In this document: positions 1-9,940 of the stretch, piece after piece
Position numbering within the stretch: the stretch's first letter is position 1
How the letters are laid out: each line of letters opens with the position of its first letter
Assembly (NCBI GenBank): GCA_002007465.1
Contig: LNAC01000001.1
Coordinates: forward strand, 7,910,464-7,974,463
Source: Ailurus styani
Taxonomy: Eukaryota; Chordata; Mammalia; Carnivora; Ailuridae
Reading direction: 5' to 3'
Length of the DNA: 64,000 bases
The notes under the pieces: model-generated
Database searches by the model: none
The model's input: the letters and a program-made list of their open reading frames with translations, nothing else
Told to the model about the DNA's origin: nothing
Program-made: the position numbers and the translations under genes

Positions 1-115
1 GCAAAGGGAGAAGCAGGCTTCCCGCTGAGCAGGGAGCCTGATGAGGAGCTGGATCCCAGGATCCTAGGATCATGACCTGAGTCAAAGGCAGATGACTGAG
101 CCACCCAGGTGTCCC
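1..115 (-). mobile_element. Can-SINE, cut by the window edge
   Basis: Reverse complement of a carnivore tRNA-derived SINE. From right to left it shows the head ('ctgagccacccaggtgtccc'), the region that reads 'tcatgacctgag' on this strand, and the 'gcagggagcctg' body. The CT-rich part and A-tail lie before the window, so age and target-site duplication cannot be judged. Confidence 0.93.
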
Positions 116-728
116 AGTTTGGGGAATTTAAAGACTCTTTTGTTACTCACTCCATCTTTTGCATCAGAATTTAACATTTCCCAGGACCGCCTGACACTAA
201 ATGGCCAAGACCTTGGATGAGTGGCTCTCAGATGGGATCCGTGTCCAGATCAAGTGTGGGCCCTGGAGGAGGTGCAACCCAGTGAGGAAGAGTCCAGGGG
301 CCTGTGTGTGAGAACACCTCCACCAGCCTGCACGTTCCAAAGAGCCCAGCTGAGCCCCACTTCTTCATTACAGACATCACCAGTCTCGGGCGATACTTGA
401 TCAGATCACTCCCCAGGAAGCCTGGGTTTCCAGACCAGTCTCTTTAATTGCATTCAATACAGTTATCTGGAGGGGCTGCCATCACCAGCATCAGGAAACA
501 GTGGCTTGTCTACAGTTGCTTGGCAGGAAGCTGTCCGTGGTACTGACTGTACCCTGTTACCGCTTCCCTGCTTCCGCTGTGTCCTGACCCTCACCAAACT
601 TGCTGCCTGTTTAAGAAACTCTGTCCTGTTCCAATCTCTGCCTGTCCCACTCGACTGTAAACTGTCGGTCAGTGAATCAAGTGGCCAGCGCTGACCCATC
701 ACTGACCCAGGGCCCCACACTAAAGGCA
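116..728. other. Unassigned single-copy-looking DNA
   Basis: No repeat or gene was recognised. Short overlapping frames exist on both strands around 460-760, but they show no domain, start context or splice signals that would support an exon. Confidence 0.5.
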
Positions 729-1120
729 GAGCAAGGTGTTTGGAGTCAGTGGTAATCACATGCTAGCCTGCCGATTCCTATCTGGGTGACTGGATAATTC
801 GCTTGGCTTTCAAAGCTCATTTCTTTAACTGAAAAATGGGAATAATGACATAATTTTCAAGATTGAGGTGAGCTAGGGACGCCTGGGTGGCTCAGTTGGT
901 TAAGCGGCTGCCTTTGGCTCAGGTCATGATCCCAGGGTCCGGGGGTCGAGTCCTGCATTGGGCTCCTTGCTCGGCGGGGAGCCTGCTTCTCCCTCTGCCT
1001 CTGCCTACTACTCTGCCTGCTTGTGCGCTCCCTCTCTCTCTCTCTGACAAATAAATAAATAAAATATTTTTAAGAAAAGATTGAGGTGAGCTAACAAATG
1101 CAGAGGAAATGGGCACAAAC
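729..1120 (+). mobile_element. MIR, split by a Can-SINE
   Basis: An ancient tRNA-derived SINE (MIR) is visible from 'ttggagtcag' through the degenerate core 'tgggtgactggataa' to 'aactgaaaaatgggaataat'. It is interrupted at 875/876 by the SINE at 876-1076 and resumes at 1094. The nesting order shows that the MIR is older. Confidence 0.7.
876..1076 (+). mobile_element. Can-SINE with 17-bp target-site duplication
   Basis: Full-length head ('gggacgcctgggtggctcag'), tRNA-like B-box region, CT-rich stretch and (AAAT)n tail. It is flanked by the direct repeat 'aagattgaggtgagcta' at 859-875 and 1077-1093, which is identical in both copies. This is the signature of L1-mediated retroposition. Confidence 0.96.
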
Positions 1121-1282
1121 ATAGAGCAGCAAACCAACCAATATGCATCTCTTTCTTCCTTCCTGATCTTTCCCAAATTCTCAGCAATTTTCTTGGGTTA
1201 CTGTGCAAACACTTCTTACAGAAGCGAAGAGGCAGCCCCACTGAGAGCTTTTGTGTTTGAGTGTCAGAAATCAGATGTTCTT

Positions 1283-1468
1283 GGGGCGCCTGGGTGGCTC
1301 AATGGGTTAAAGCCTCTGCCTTCAGCTCAGGTCATGATCTCAGGGTCCTGAGATCGAGTCCCGCATCGGGCTCTCTGCTCCACAGGGAGCCTGCTTCCTC
1401 CCCTCTCTCTTGCTGCCTCTCTGCCTACTTGTGATCTCTCTCTCTCTGTCAAATAAATAAATAAATAA
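1283..1468 (+). mobile_element. Can-SINE, mustelid-type body
   Basis: Head 'ggggcgcctgggtggctcaa', 'gttaaagcctctgcc', 'tctgcctacttgtgatctct' and an (AAAT)n tail. The imperfect target-site duplication is 'agatgttctt' just before and 'agatgtgctt' just after, with one mismatch. Confidence 0.96.
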
Positions 1469-1589
1469 GATGTGCTTACAGCCAAAGTAAAGAACTTAGG
1501 ATGAGTTGTAGAATTTCTGTGGTGAAGATCATATGAGGGCATCATTTCTCGCCTTTATCATCAATTGATAATTCACTATTTGATTTAAC

Positions 1590-1700
1590 ACACTGTCACT
1601 AAATGTTTACTAAGAGCAAGGCACTCTGAGAGGCATTGTGAGGTGGAAGCAGAGTTAGTAAGCTGTGGTCTGTGCTTTAAGGAGATCACAACCCAGTAAT
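1590..1700 (-). mobile_element. Probable L2 fragment
   Basis: Resembles the reverse complement of an L2 3' end ('aaatgtttactaagagcaag', later 'ctttaaggagatcacaaccc'). The match is degenerate, so the call is tentative. Confidence 0.4.
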
Positions 1701-1714
1701 GATGACAGCATCGA

Positions 1715-2325
1715 TGGGCACCTGCTGCGGGCCTTCACAGTCTGTCCTTAGCATAGCATGTCTATGTCCTTCAGCCTCCAACAACCCCAGGACACCAGGG
1801 CTCTTATCATTGCTCTGTATTGGTCAGTTGTGCCTGCTGTAACACTGACTTAGTGGCTTAAAGAATAGAAATGTGTTTCCCACTGCTCTGGATCCTGGAA
1901 AGTCCAAGATCGAGATGCTGGCTGATTCAGTTCCTTGTGAAGCCTCACTAACTGGCTTACAGATGGCCGTCTTCTCGCTGTGTCCTCACATGGGGGACAG
2001 ACAGAGAGTTAGATCTCTGATCTCTCTGGAAAGAGCACCAATCCCATCATGGGGTCCCACCCTCATGGCCTCATCTTAGATGAGATTTAATCTAATTATG
2101 TCACAAAGACCCCACATCCTAAGAGCATCACATTGAGGGCTAGGGCTTCAACATATGAATGGAGGTGGGCACCAATATTTAGACCATAACCCTCCATTTT
2201 ATGGTAAAAGAAACTGAGACACAAAGTAGAATTATACCCAAAGTCTAGCCACTAAAGAGTGGAGTCAGGATTTCAACCCAGGTCTCTCTAACTACAAAGC
2301 TACTGCAGTGTTCTTAAATAGTATG
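1715..2325 (-). mobile_element. MIR, split by an LTR-type repeat
   Basis: Reverse-complement MIR. The 1715-1815 part carries 'tccaacaaccccaggacacc', and the 2191-2325 part carries 'ccattttatggtaaaagaaa' followed by 'gattteaaccca'-like sequence at about 2268-2281. The two halves join cleanly if 1816-2190 is removed, so the inner element inserted into an existing MIR. Confidence 0.65.
1816..2190 (+). mobile_element. LTR-type repeat inside MIR
   Basis: Begins 'tgtattggtcag' and ends 'agaccataac'. It shows the familiar mammalian signature of a solitary LTR-like repeat: 'ggcttaaagaatagaaatgt', 'cacatgggggacag', 'cctcatggcctcatctta', 'gggcttcaacatatgaatgg'. I recognise the family (the 'TGTATTAG..GCTGCCGTAACA' repeat) but am not sure of its library name. 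It has no coding content. Confidence 0.65.
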
Positions 2326-2408
2326 TTACCTATGCTTCTAGTAGAGAGTGCATAACCTAGATTCAGATAAACTCTGATGGAGTTGTCAGATTAAAAAAAA
2401 AGAATCAA

Positions 2409-2612
2409 GGGGCACCTGGGTGGCTCAGTCAGTTATGTGTCTGACTTTTGATTTTGGCTCAGATCATGATCTCAGGGTCTTGAGATCAAGCCCTGCATCA
2501 GGCTCCGTGCTTAGTGAGGAGCCTGCTCAAGACTCTCTCTCTCTCCCTTTGCCCCTCCTCCCTTCTCTCTCTCTCTCTCTCTAAAAATAAATAAAATAAA
2601 ATAAAATAAAAA
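2409..2612 (+). mobile_element. Older Can-SINE subtype
   Basis: Head 'ggggcacctgggtggctcag', then 'tcagttatgtgtctgac' and 'tttggctcagatcatgatct', a long CT stretch and an (AAAAT)n tail. The wording matches the general caniform form rather than the mustelid-type 'gttaaagcctctgcc' form. No clear target-site duplication was seen. Confidence 0.93.
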
Positions 2613-2724
2613 TCATATGCATCCCGGTAATTTGAATTTCAGGGGAAGAAAGAGGGAGGAAGGGAGAGAGGGGTGATTTATTAGGAGAGGTCAAAAGAGG
2701 AAGATACAGTGTCTCCATACAGCA

Positions 2725-2860
2725 ATCACAGCAGGCTTCCTGGAAGAAGTCAAACCTAAGTGGGCCTTAGAACTCACATCATTTTGATAGAGAACATTTC
2801 CAGAATATTCCAGGCAAAGGAAGTACTCTGAGCGAAAAACAGGTCATAAGGAGGACGCAG
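2725..2860 (-). mobile_element. Probable L2 fragment
   Basis: 'aggcttcctggaagaagtca', 'gtgggccttagaa' and 'atattccaggcaaaggaa' resemble the reverse complement of the L2 3' region. Confidence 0.5.
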
Positions 2861-4904
2861 GAGGCAGAAACAAAGCTCATTTTGGGCACCATGAAGATTT
2901 CCATGATAAGGCTGCTCTGTTAAGAAGATGCCGGGGAGCTGGTGAGGTTGATTCTGTGCACATCCCCAAAGATTTGGTTTGGGAAACTTCTTTCACTGTT
3001 TCGCTAAGATCTTGGGTGACTAGATCCGATTTTCCCCAAATTTGACTTTATTTGAATACCCCTACTGTCCCTTTCCAATTCTTTAGGCTGCTCATCACCC
3101 CTCAGGAGCCAGCTGGGCAAGAGAGAAAGCTTTCCTCTGTCTCGGGAATCCTGTCTCCCACTGGTGTGGCCTGGACTCAAGGAACTGGCTCCAGCCCTCT
3201 CTGGTCTGGCCACTCCCCAGCCTGGAACAGGGCACTGAAATACACCCTAAGGCCTGCCTCTCCCCCGGAAGTCTGTCCTCCAAGACCAGCTGTCCCCCCG
3301 GGGCATTCAACATCAGCCTCTGCCCTGACGGAGCAATGAGGGAGAGAATGTCCCTGGACCACGTGACAGGATTCAGGGTATCAGGGTAAGTCAGCTGAAG
3401 TCAAGCAAACATATGAATTGGTACCACCTAATAGACCCGTAAACTAGCAGTTACTTACATTTTCAAATCTCTCACTTCAAATAAACTTTGTAAAATTCTT
3501 CAAGCGGCATGCCTGACCTTCTTCAACCCAAGATCATGGCCTCATTCAGACTGGGAAGATCTTCCCAGCTTTCACATATGTGAGCTTAGGCAGTGACAAC
3601 TGGTTTGGGTTTTACTTGGCTGTTAAAAAATGTATACTGCTCAAAACCAAATAAACGAAACTTTGTAAATGGACATAAATGTCTCTCACCTGCCAAGATT
3701 AATCTTCTAATTCAATGGAGCAGAACTTGAAATACTTCTGAGTGGAACACATTTTATAAATGTTTAAAAATAGAGGATTTAATGAGGTTACTTTTCCCCA
3801 CTCTTGTCAGAGACCTACAGATAATCACAGATAATATTTCAGGTTACTAATAAAACTCACAGCTGGAGGTAGGTAGGAAAGGGAAGCACCTTGACAAAAC
3901 TGTAAAAAAAATAGGGCTGACCTCCTTCAAAAGCACTGGGATGGTAGAGGAGTGAGCCCTTCTGCACATGTACTTGCTCAGGGCCCCTCTGAGACCTGTT
4001 CCTACTGCACCAGGCAGCCTCATGCTGCTGAGTCATCCATCTGAGGTTAGGCACCAGTTAGGGAATGCATGAGAGCACATTCAAGCAGTGACCCATGGGC
4101 ATCTCCCAGGACCATTCTAGGCCAAAGCTGGGAACAAAATCAGGGGTGTTGCCAGCGTGGTGCCCTTGCTGTTCCACAGGCATGCCCTTGGAGCTCAAGG
4201 GACAACCCCAAAGCTTCCTTCCCAAGAGGACATTGTTGAGAGGAATCTCTTCTGACAGGTAGCTTGTGAGGTCTGGTGGCTGTGTGACATCGGTTGGGTC
4301 TCTGGGGACATCTACAGTGTCTGTTTCTGGGGGTGGGGGTGTAGTGACTCAATTTTGCACCTGTCAGTCTCACTTGTAGCTATCTTTCCTGACCTAGAAT
4401 CTTTGCTATATAATCCTCAAAACCAACAGACAGATGGGGGTGGAAAGCACACTGAGGCACACACAATCTTCTCATCTAGAGCTTCTCAACAAGAATGTGT
4501 TAAAGAACCTGTTGGAGCTGGTTCAACCTGTGGATTTCTGGACCAGAGGTTCTATTTGGAGGGTCCAGGCTGAAGCCCTGGGATCCGCATGGTCAGTGAA
4601 CACTCCGGGTCACTGTGCTGTGAAATGTCTTCTCGTTAAATGAAACCACGGACCCTTGAGCATTGCCAGTCAAGTACTGCTGACCCCATGAGGGCAATGC
4701 AAGCGCGCCTGGAGGGTCAGGCTTTGAAAGCTTCAAGTTTCTAACTGTGAGCTGTGGACCCGGGAAGCATAGGTGGTGCTGATTGGTAGGACCCGAAGCA
4801 GTTAGAAGTGGAGTTAACGGCTCTGCGTAGTCCTAAAAAGGCAGGAACCACTGATGGATTCTCAAATGGGTGGGTTTTCTCCCCAGTCCAGTGATGGTAA
4901 ATTT
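2861..4904. other. About 2 kb without a recognised gene or clear repeat
   Basis: Mixed-composition DNA. A stretch at about 4475-4800 has MER5-like wording ('gagcttctcaacaagaatgt', 'gggtccaggctgaagccctg') but is too degenerate to call. The frames at 3004-3362 overlap on both strands and look non-coding. Confidence 0.45.
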
Positions 4905-5375
4905 ATTCCCCCCAACATTTTATTTTGAAAAATCAAAGGCCTGTGGGAAAGTTGGAAGACCAGAACAAGAGTAGCATGATAAGCAGGTACAGCCAGTATG
5001 TACACAGGTCGTTCTCCGCCCACAGTCACAGCCGTGAGCACTTCCTGCATTTGCTCTCCCCCCTCCTTTTACTCCGCATGTGCATATAATACACATCCTT
5101 TATGTATCTTTCATTATAGATGTGAGCACTTTAAAAATAACACACATTTCTCACTGCTTCGATTATAACAGCTTTATTGAGATATAATTCACACGCCGTA
5201 AAATTCACCCACTTAAAGTGTACAGCTCAGTAGTTTTTAGTGTCTTTAGAGTTTGCAGCCATCAATACAATCACATTTTAGAACACTTCATCACCTGAAA
5301 AGCAACCCTGTGCTCATTAGCAGTCAATCCCCATTCCATGGGGGGAGAAAGTTCCAGGAGCTGATCTGTCTGGTT
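4905..5375. mobile_element. L1M-type 5'-region fragment
   Basis: Contains 'ctttattgagatataattca', 'taaaattcacccacttaaag' and 'tgtacagctcagtagttttt'. These are widespread in mammals as part of old L1M 5' (untranslated) sequence. It is non-coding and old; which L1 strand this represents is not certain. Confidence 0.6.
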
Positions 5376-5717
5376 CCTACCTCCTATGAGTCAGGACTTG
5401 CCCCACAGGGCCTTGACTCCCTCAGACTTATGGAGAGTTTCATCCAGCCACGCAGAAAGCTATCCCAAATCCCGTGGTGTTGTCTTCCATCCGAATCTGG
5501 AAGTGGAGGTCCATTCAGTGTGGATCAAGTTCAGTGTTGTGGGGAATAAGGGCTGTGCAGGCCCAAGGATCCAAATGGGACGCCAATAAGTTGGGGACCT
5601 CAGAAAGCATGCCAGCCCGAAGTGCCCCAGCAGTGTGGTGCAGGGCCCTCAGCAGGAGGAGGGAACCAGAGGTCGGAGGTATGTGTATGACTTTGTGTGT
5701 GATTCAATAAATCAGAC

Positions 5718-5810
5718 AGAGTCACTCAGCTGACAAACGCCGGAACCAACATCAGGTCTGGGTCTGTCTGACTCCAGGGTCCTTTCTCTGATCTGTCCCA
5801 CTTCCTTGCT
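5718..5810 (-). mobile_element. Probable MIR fragment
   Basis: 'gtctgggtctgtctgactcc' resembles the reverse complement of the MIR 5' half. Confidence 0.45.
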
Positions 5811-6261
5811 CAGAGTCAGCCCTGCTAAACGACAAGGACACCCTGAGACAGTCATGAGCCCCTGACCCCTGGAGACGTAATAGTAGAGATGAAAATACCC
5901 CATCACAGAGACAGAGTGAAAGAGGGTCAAGCCTGACATAAGGCCTAGACAAGATGATGTTTAGAGCCCCTAAGCCCAAGATTCAATACGATGAAAGCTA
6001 AAACCAACAGAGCCAACGGGCATCAAGAGTGACCGGCCACCCAAATGTGCCCAGAACTGAGGGTCTTCTGAGACTTTTGGTACCAAAACCTGAAAAGTCC
6101 TGGACAAGCCAAGGTTAATTGGTCATAGAGTTGTACCAGAAGCTGCTCTGGTGTTGATGTGATTTTCTTCCACCAAGTGGAAGACTGTCCAGACTCACAG
6201 TGAAGACTAAGATCTTCAGTTTGCCTACACTTAAACTCTGGCTCCAGTACCTTTTCTTTCT

Positions 6262-6385
6262 TCATCTATGAGTGCTTCACCCCTGGGTTGTTGCAAGGTG
6301 AGAATACATGACATGATGTGTACAGAACACTAGGGAGAGCACCAGGGACCTAACTGGCATTCAACCAATACTGGCCATTGCTGTC
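6262..6385 (+). mobile_element. Probable MIR 3' half
   Basis: 'gggttgttgcaaggtgagaa' followed by 'tgtgtacagaacactaggga' matches the layout of the MIR 3' half (the 'GGTTGTTGTGAGGATTAA' region and what follows). Confidence 0.55.
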
Positions 6386-7560
6386 CATGTGCTCTGTGCT
6401 GACCACACAACAGTTGTGCGGGGAATGCCTATTGATGGGCAATGAATGAACAGAAACTTGCTTAGTAATAACCACTGATACCTCAAGGAACTGCATGCTC
6501 CACCTATTGTAGGTGTGTTTGTTTTGCCTCTAGAGCAGCATGACCTGGGCCTGGACAGGAGTGGACACCTGTCTGTCCTGGAAGCTCTATTTTTCCTCAG
6601 ACAATAGTCAAATAGAGTTATCCGATAACCTAGTTTGCTGAGAGCCTGGCCCCTGTGTATTTTTTGCTGAGCACTCTGGACACCCCATCAAGGGCTGTAT
6701 TCAGGCTTTAGGGGGAGAGCAAGCATCTGTGGTGTGGACAGATGGGGAAGTTCCTCATTTTCTGACACTCTTGTTGCCTTATCAGTGGGAGCAATTGCCT
6801 TTGAGCAGAGTCCCCAGAATGCACACCCTCAGTGCAATATATTCTGGGGACAAAAATTAGCAAACTGATGTTCTGATTTGTTGGTGGTAGCATTAATAAT
6901 GCAGTAAGTCAGAGACTATTTTATGTATGTTCTTGGATTGAGCAAATGAATTAACATAGTGCCATTATTAAGAACCTGGATTCTCAGTGTGGGTAAAGGG
7001 AGATTCAAATTTGGGATGTGGAAGGTGAGGAAGAGCCCCATGGCATTGGCTTTGAATTGGAGGTATGAGGATGAATGCATGACTTTCTATACTCAATAGC
7101 ATCCATGGACTAGCAGCAATGACATTTTAGTTGTGATGAGATCTATGGTAGATGCCCAGTGATGAGCAAGGAGGGAAGGGCATCTGGTGTCTGGGACAAG
7201 AGAGAAGACTCGTCTCCCAGGGAATTTCTTCTGGTTCCAGCATGTGAGAAACCCAGCTACGCTGGTTTTCTGTCTGGCGTTGTGGAACCTTAACAGGACT
7301 CCCCCCATCCCTTACCTCTTTTTATTTGAACATGTTCCCATGCCTCAAAACCCTAGAGCTCCAAATGGAATTTCCTGCAAACCTCTCCTTGCTGAATCAG
7401 GTGCCTTTCTGCTCCAGTTGAAAGTCCTGTTGGATGGAAGCCATGAGCCAAAGAGTGCAAGGTGAGAATGGGGCAGGGTCATGTAGGACAGATGCTATGG
7501 ACCTAAAGCTCAAGGCTCTGAAGTCTAGTTGTGTGACTTTTGGGAAGTCTGGCAAAAGCC
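6386..7560. other. Unassigned 1.2 kb
   Basis: No repeat, exon or RNA gene was recognised. A weak MIR resemblance at about 6955-7025 was not strong enough to call. Confidence 0.45.
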
Positions 7561-7634
7561 CAAAGACAGTCTTTCCAAGAATTTGAACTTCAGTTCCCAA
7601 AGACAGTCTTTCCAAGAATTTGAACTTCAGTTCC
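7561..7634 (+). repeat. Perfect 37-bp tandem duplication
   Basis: The 37-bp unit starting 'caaagacagtctttcc' occurs at 7561-7597 and again at 7598-7634, identical and directly adjacent. Absence of divergence implies a recent event or an assembly or slippage artefact. Confidence 0.95.
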
Positions 7635-8015
7635 CTTTCACAGGAAGAAGCATCTCTGCCTGACCCCCTCTTGGGATCCTGCCAAGGAAGGCTTAGGTCC
7701 TGAGGCGTGGGGGCTGGGAAAGGCAGAGGAGCTACAGATAGGCAGAACCCAGCTGCATATACCATGAAGCGTGGGCCAGACGGCACCCCAGACTCAGCCC
7801 AAAGCCTGTTCTGGGTCCAAAAGACTCAGATTTAATCCATGAGGAAGTTCTGTTGCAGCTAGAAGTTTCCACACAAGGATTCCTACTGAGGGAAGAGGAA
7901 GGGGAGGAGGCAGGGCTGGTAAGACAAATGCTGCCTTTCAGTTGTCCTTTCCCACCCCACCCCCACCTGTCCCACCAACTTCCCTCCATCCAGAGACTCT
8001 TTAATAACAATCATG
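7635..8015. other. Unassigned 0.4 kb
   Basis: Ordinary mixed sequence between the tandem duplication and the GAT-rich tract. No gene or repeat was recognised. Confidence 0.45.
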
Positions 8016-8380
8016 TTGATGATGGTCATGGTAATAATGATGGTGGTGATGATGGTGGTGATGTGGTGATGGTTGTGATGGTGGTGATGATGATGGTGGT
8101 GGTGATAGTGGTGATGTGGTGATGATGGTGATGGTGATGATGATGATGGTGATGATGGTGTATAGGTGCGATGGTGATGATGGTGATGATGATAATGATG
8201 GTGATGGTGGTGATGTGGTGACGATGGTGGTGGTGATGATGATGATGATGGTGATGATGGTGTGGAGGTGTGATGGTGATGATGATGGTGATGGTCACAA
8301 TGATGGTGATGATAGTGTTGGTGGTGATGACGATGATGATGATGATGGTGATGGTGATGATGGTGGTGATGTGGTGAGAG
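8016..8380 (+). repeat. Long GAT/GGT trinucleotide tract with higher-order structure
   Basis: About 365 bp almost entirely of 'gat' and 'ggt' triplets, reading as poly-Met/Val/Asp on + and poly-His on -. These are repeat artefacts, not genes. A landmark 'gtggtgatgtggtga' recurs from about 8054, 8108, 8206 and 8362. A second landmark recurs 102 bp apart ('tgtataggtgcgatgg' at 8159 and 'tgtggaggtgtgatgg' at 8261). This implies segmental duplication within the array. Confidence 0.93.
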
Positions 8381-8389
8381 GTGCAATTT

Positions 8390-8730
8390 GTTGAGCGTTT
8401 AGTCTGCAGCAGGCATTAGGCAAATCCATTTTTATGTATTATCTCATCTGACCCTTACAACACCACTCTGAGGCAGCTATTTTTATTATCTCTATTTTAC
8501 AGAGGAGAAAACAGAGGTTTATAAAATTTAAACGATGTATCCACAGAGAAGATTAGCATGGTCCCTGCGCAAGGATGACACACAAATTCGTGAAGTGTTC
8601 CATATTTTTACCTAAAAAATAAAAAATAAAAAAATAAAAAATAAATGATGTATCCAAGTTACCATGGCTAGCAATGGTCCATAGTGAAGTCCCTATGGAA
8701 CAGGGACTTGAATCAGGCAGTGACTCACCT
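8390..8730 (-). mobile_element. MIR, split by a U6 retropseudogene
   Basis: Reverse MIR: 'gcagcaggcattaggcaa', 'ttatctcatctgacccttac', 'attttacagaggagaaaaca' up to about 8530. It resumes at 8657 with 'agttaccatggctagcaatg' and 'cagggacttgaatcaggcag'. The insertion between the halves carries a target-site duplication. Confidence 0.7.
8543..8643 (+). pseudogene. U6 snRNA retropseudogene, 5'-truncated
   Basis: Nucleotides 8543-8609 match the 3' two thirds of U6 spliceosomal RNA: 'acagagaagattagcatgg', 'ccctgcgcaaggatgacac', 'aaattcgtgaagtgttcc', 'atattttt'. This spans roughly U6 nucleotides 41 to the end, with a few substitutions. An A-rich tail follows (8612-8643). The unit is flanked by a 13-bp direct repeat, 'aacgatgtatcca' (8531-8543) and 'aatgatgtatcca' (8644-8656). 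The U6 5' end and its Pol III promoter are absent, so it should not be expressed as U6. It arose by L1-mediated retroposition. Confidence 0.92.
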
Positions 8731-8799
8731 GCTATATTTTTTGGTCGATGTGGTTCTCAGGTATGACATGTCTGTTGAAACACTGTTGGATTTAAAACT

Positions 8800-8910
8800 C
8801 CAGCTTAAAGTGTGACGTAGCATATTAGTTTTCTTTTAATGCTATTAATTAGTTTTCTATTAAAAATCCAGCTTACAGCATGGCATATGTGTATTAATTT
8901 TCTATTAGTT
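8800..8910 (+). repeat. Imperfect local duplication
   Basis: 'ctccagcttaaagtgtga' followed by 'tagttttct' (from about 8800) recurs as 'tccagcttacagcatggc' followed by 'attaattttct' (from about 8867). It is a diverged direct repeat of about 65 bp period that abuts the LTR-type element to its right. Confidence 0.55.
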
Positions 8911-9364
8911 ACTACAAATTTACTGCCTTAAACAGTACAAATGTATTTTCTTACCATTCTGGAGGTCAGAAGCCCAACATGGGTCTTACTGGGCTAAAAT
9001 CAAGATGTCACCAGGGCTGCACTAGAGGAGAACATGTTTTCTTGCATTTCCAGCTTTCAGAGGCTGCCCAAATTGCTTGCTCCTGACCCTTTTCCTCCAA
9101 CCTCAAAGCCAACAATGGCAGGTCAAATCCTTCTTAAGCTGCCATATCTCTAGTCCTCTCTCTTTTGCCCCTTCTTTCACTTGTAAGGACCCCTGGAATT
9201 ACATTGACCCACTGGCTAATCCAGGTGAATCTTTCCATCCCAAAGTATGCTGATTAGCATCTTAATTCCATCTGCCACCTCATTCCCCCCTTGCCACAAA
9301 ACCTAACATATTTACAGGATAAGGACACGGACACTTTTGAGAGGCCATTATTCTGCCAACCACA
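8890..9364 (+). mobile_element. LTR-type solitary repeat
   Basis: Starts 'tgtattaattttctattagt' and ends 'ttctgccaaccacaca'. In order it has 'ccttaaacagtacaaatgta', 'tctggaggtcagaagccc' and 'gaggccattattctgcc', the pattern of the common mammalian LTR-like repeat also at 1.8 and 39.5 kb. TG..CA termini fit an LTR. It is non-coding. Confidence 0.65.
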
Positions 9365-9365
9365 C

Positions 9366-9475
9366 ATGACAGCTTTTGAAGACACAAACTTGAGTTTGAC
9401 TCTCAACTTGGGCATGTTGCTTAACCTCTCTGAACCTCCTCATCTTCAGCTGTAAGCTAGGGGGTGACATCTGTT
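9366..9475 (+). mobile_element. MIR fragment
   Basis: 'cttgggcatgttgcttaacc' then 'tctctgaacctcctcatctt' is the conserved core of MIR. Confidence 0.75.
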
Positions 9476-9589
9476 TGTAGACATGCTCTGAGAGTCAAAT
9501 GGAGTGCTCTACCAAAAGCCCTTTATCAATCTCCGGCACATCCTTGCTGCTCCAGGTGGGAGTTGCTTTTTCTTCTCCCTGACTCCCAG

Positions 9590-9780
9590 TTGGCCTCTAT
9601 CTCCTCCTCAGTCTCCTCCATGCAGATCACATTTTATTGTTTTCTCCTTTACCACCTGGACATATCTGATCCCCCTCCCAGTATTCTAGGGATCCTTTGA
9701 AGGAGTCCTGCATTCCATCATTCCTGTGTCCCTCCAGCACCTGACAGGTGCCTGGCACAATGTCAGCCCTCAAAACATGC
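9590..9780 (+). mobile_element. Probable L2 3' fragment
   Basis: 'tccctccagcacctgacagg' followed by 'tgcctggcacaatgtcagcc' resembles the L2 3' terminus; the upstream CT-rich part is also L2-like. Confidence 0.5.
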
Positions 9781-9866
9781 TGTCAGGAGCCCTGGAACCT
9801 GGAGTGAGAAACCTGGGCAGAATCCACAAAGTCACCTTTTTAAGAGAGATGGGCTCTCTATTAGCC

Positions 9867-9940
9867 TATCTGTCTCTGTCTCTGTCCCTATCTCTATCTC
9901 TCTCTGTCTCTGTATTTCTGCCTGTCTGCTCTCTCTCTCA
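9867..9940 (+). repeat. (TCTG/TCTC)n low complexity
   Basis: Pyrimidine-rich simple repeat of 'tctgtctctg' and 'tctctatc' units. It produces an artificial poly-Leu/Ser open frame. Confidence 0.85.

Noticed and set aside
876..1076. tRNA gene in SINE heads (this and other copies)
   Set aside because: The tRNA-like part is the known Can-SINE head; no separate cloverleaf with an intact acceptor stem was seen.
7883..8394. Poly-His and poly-Met/Val proteins
   Set aside because: Translations of the GAT/GGT simple repeat.
8543..8610. A functional U6 snRNA gene
   Set aside because: The first 40 nucleotides and the upstream Pol III promoter are missing; an A-tail and target-site duplication show a retrocopy.
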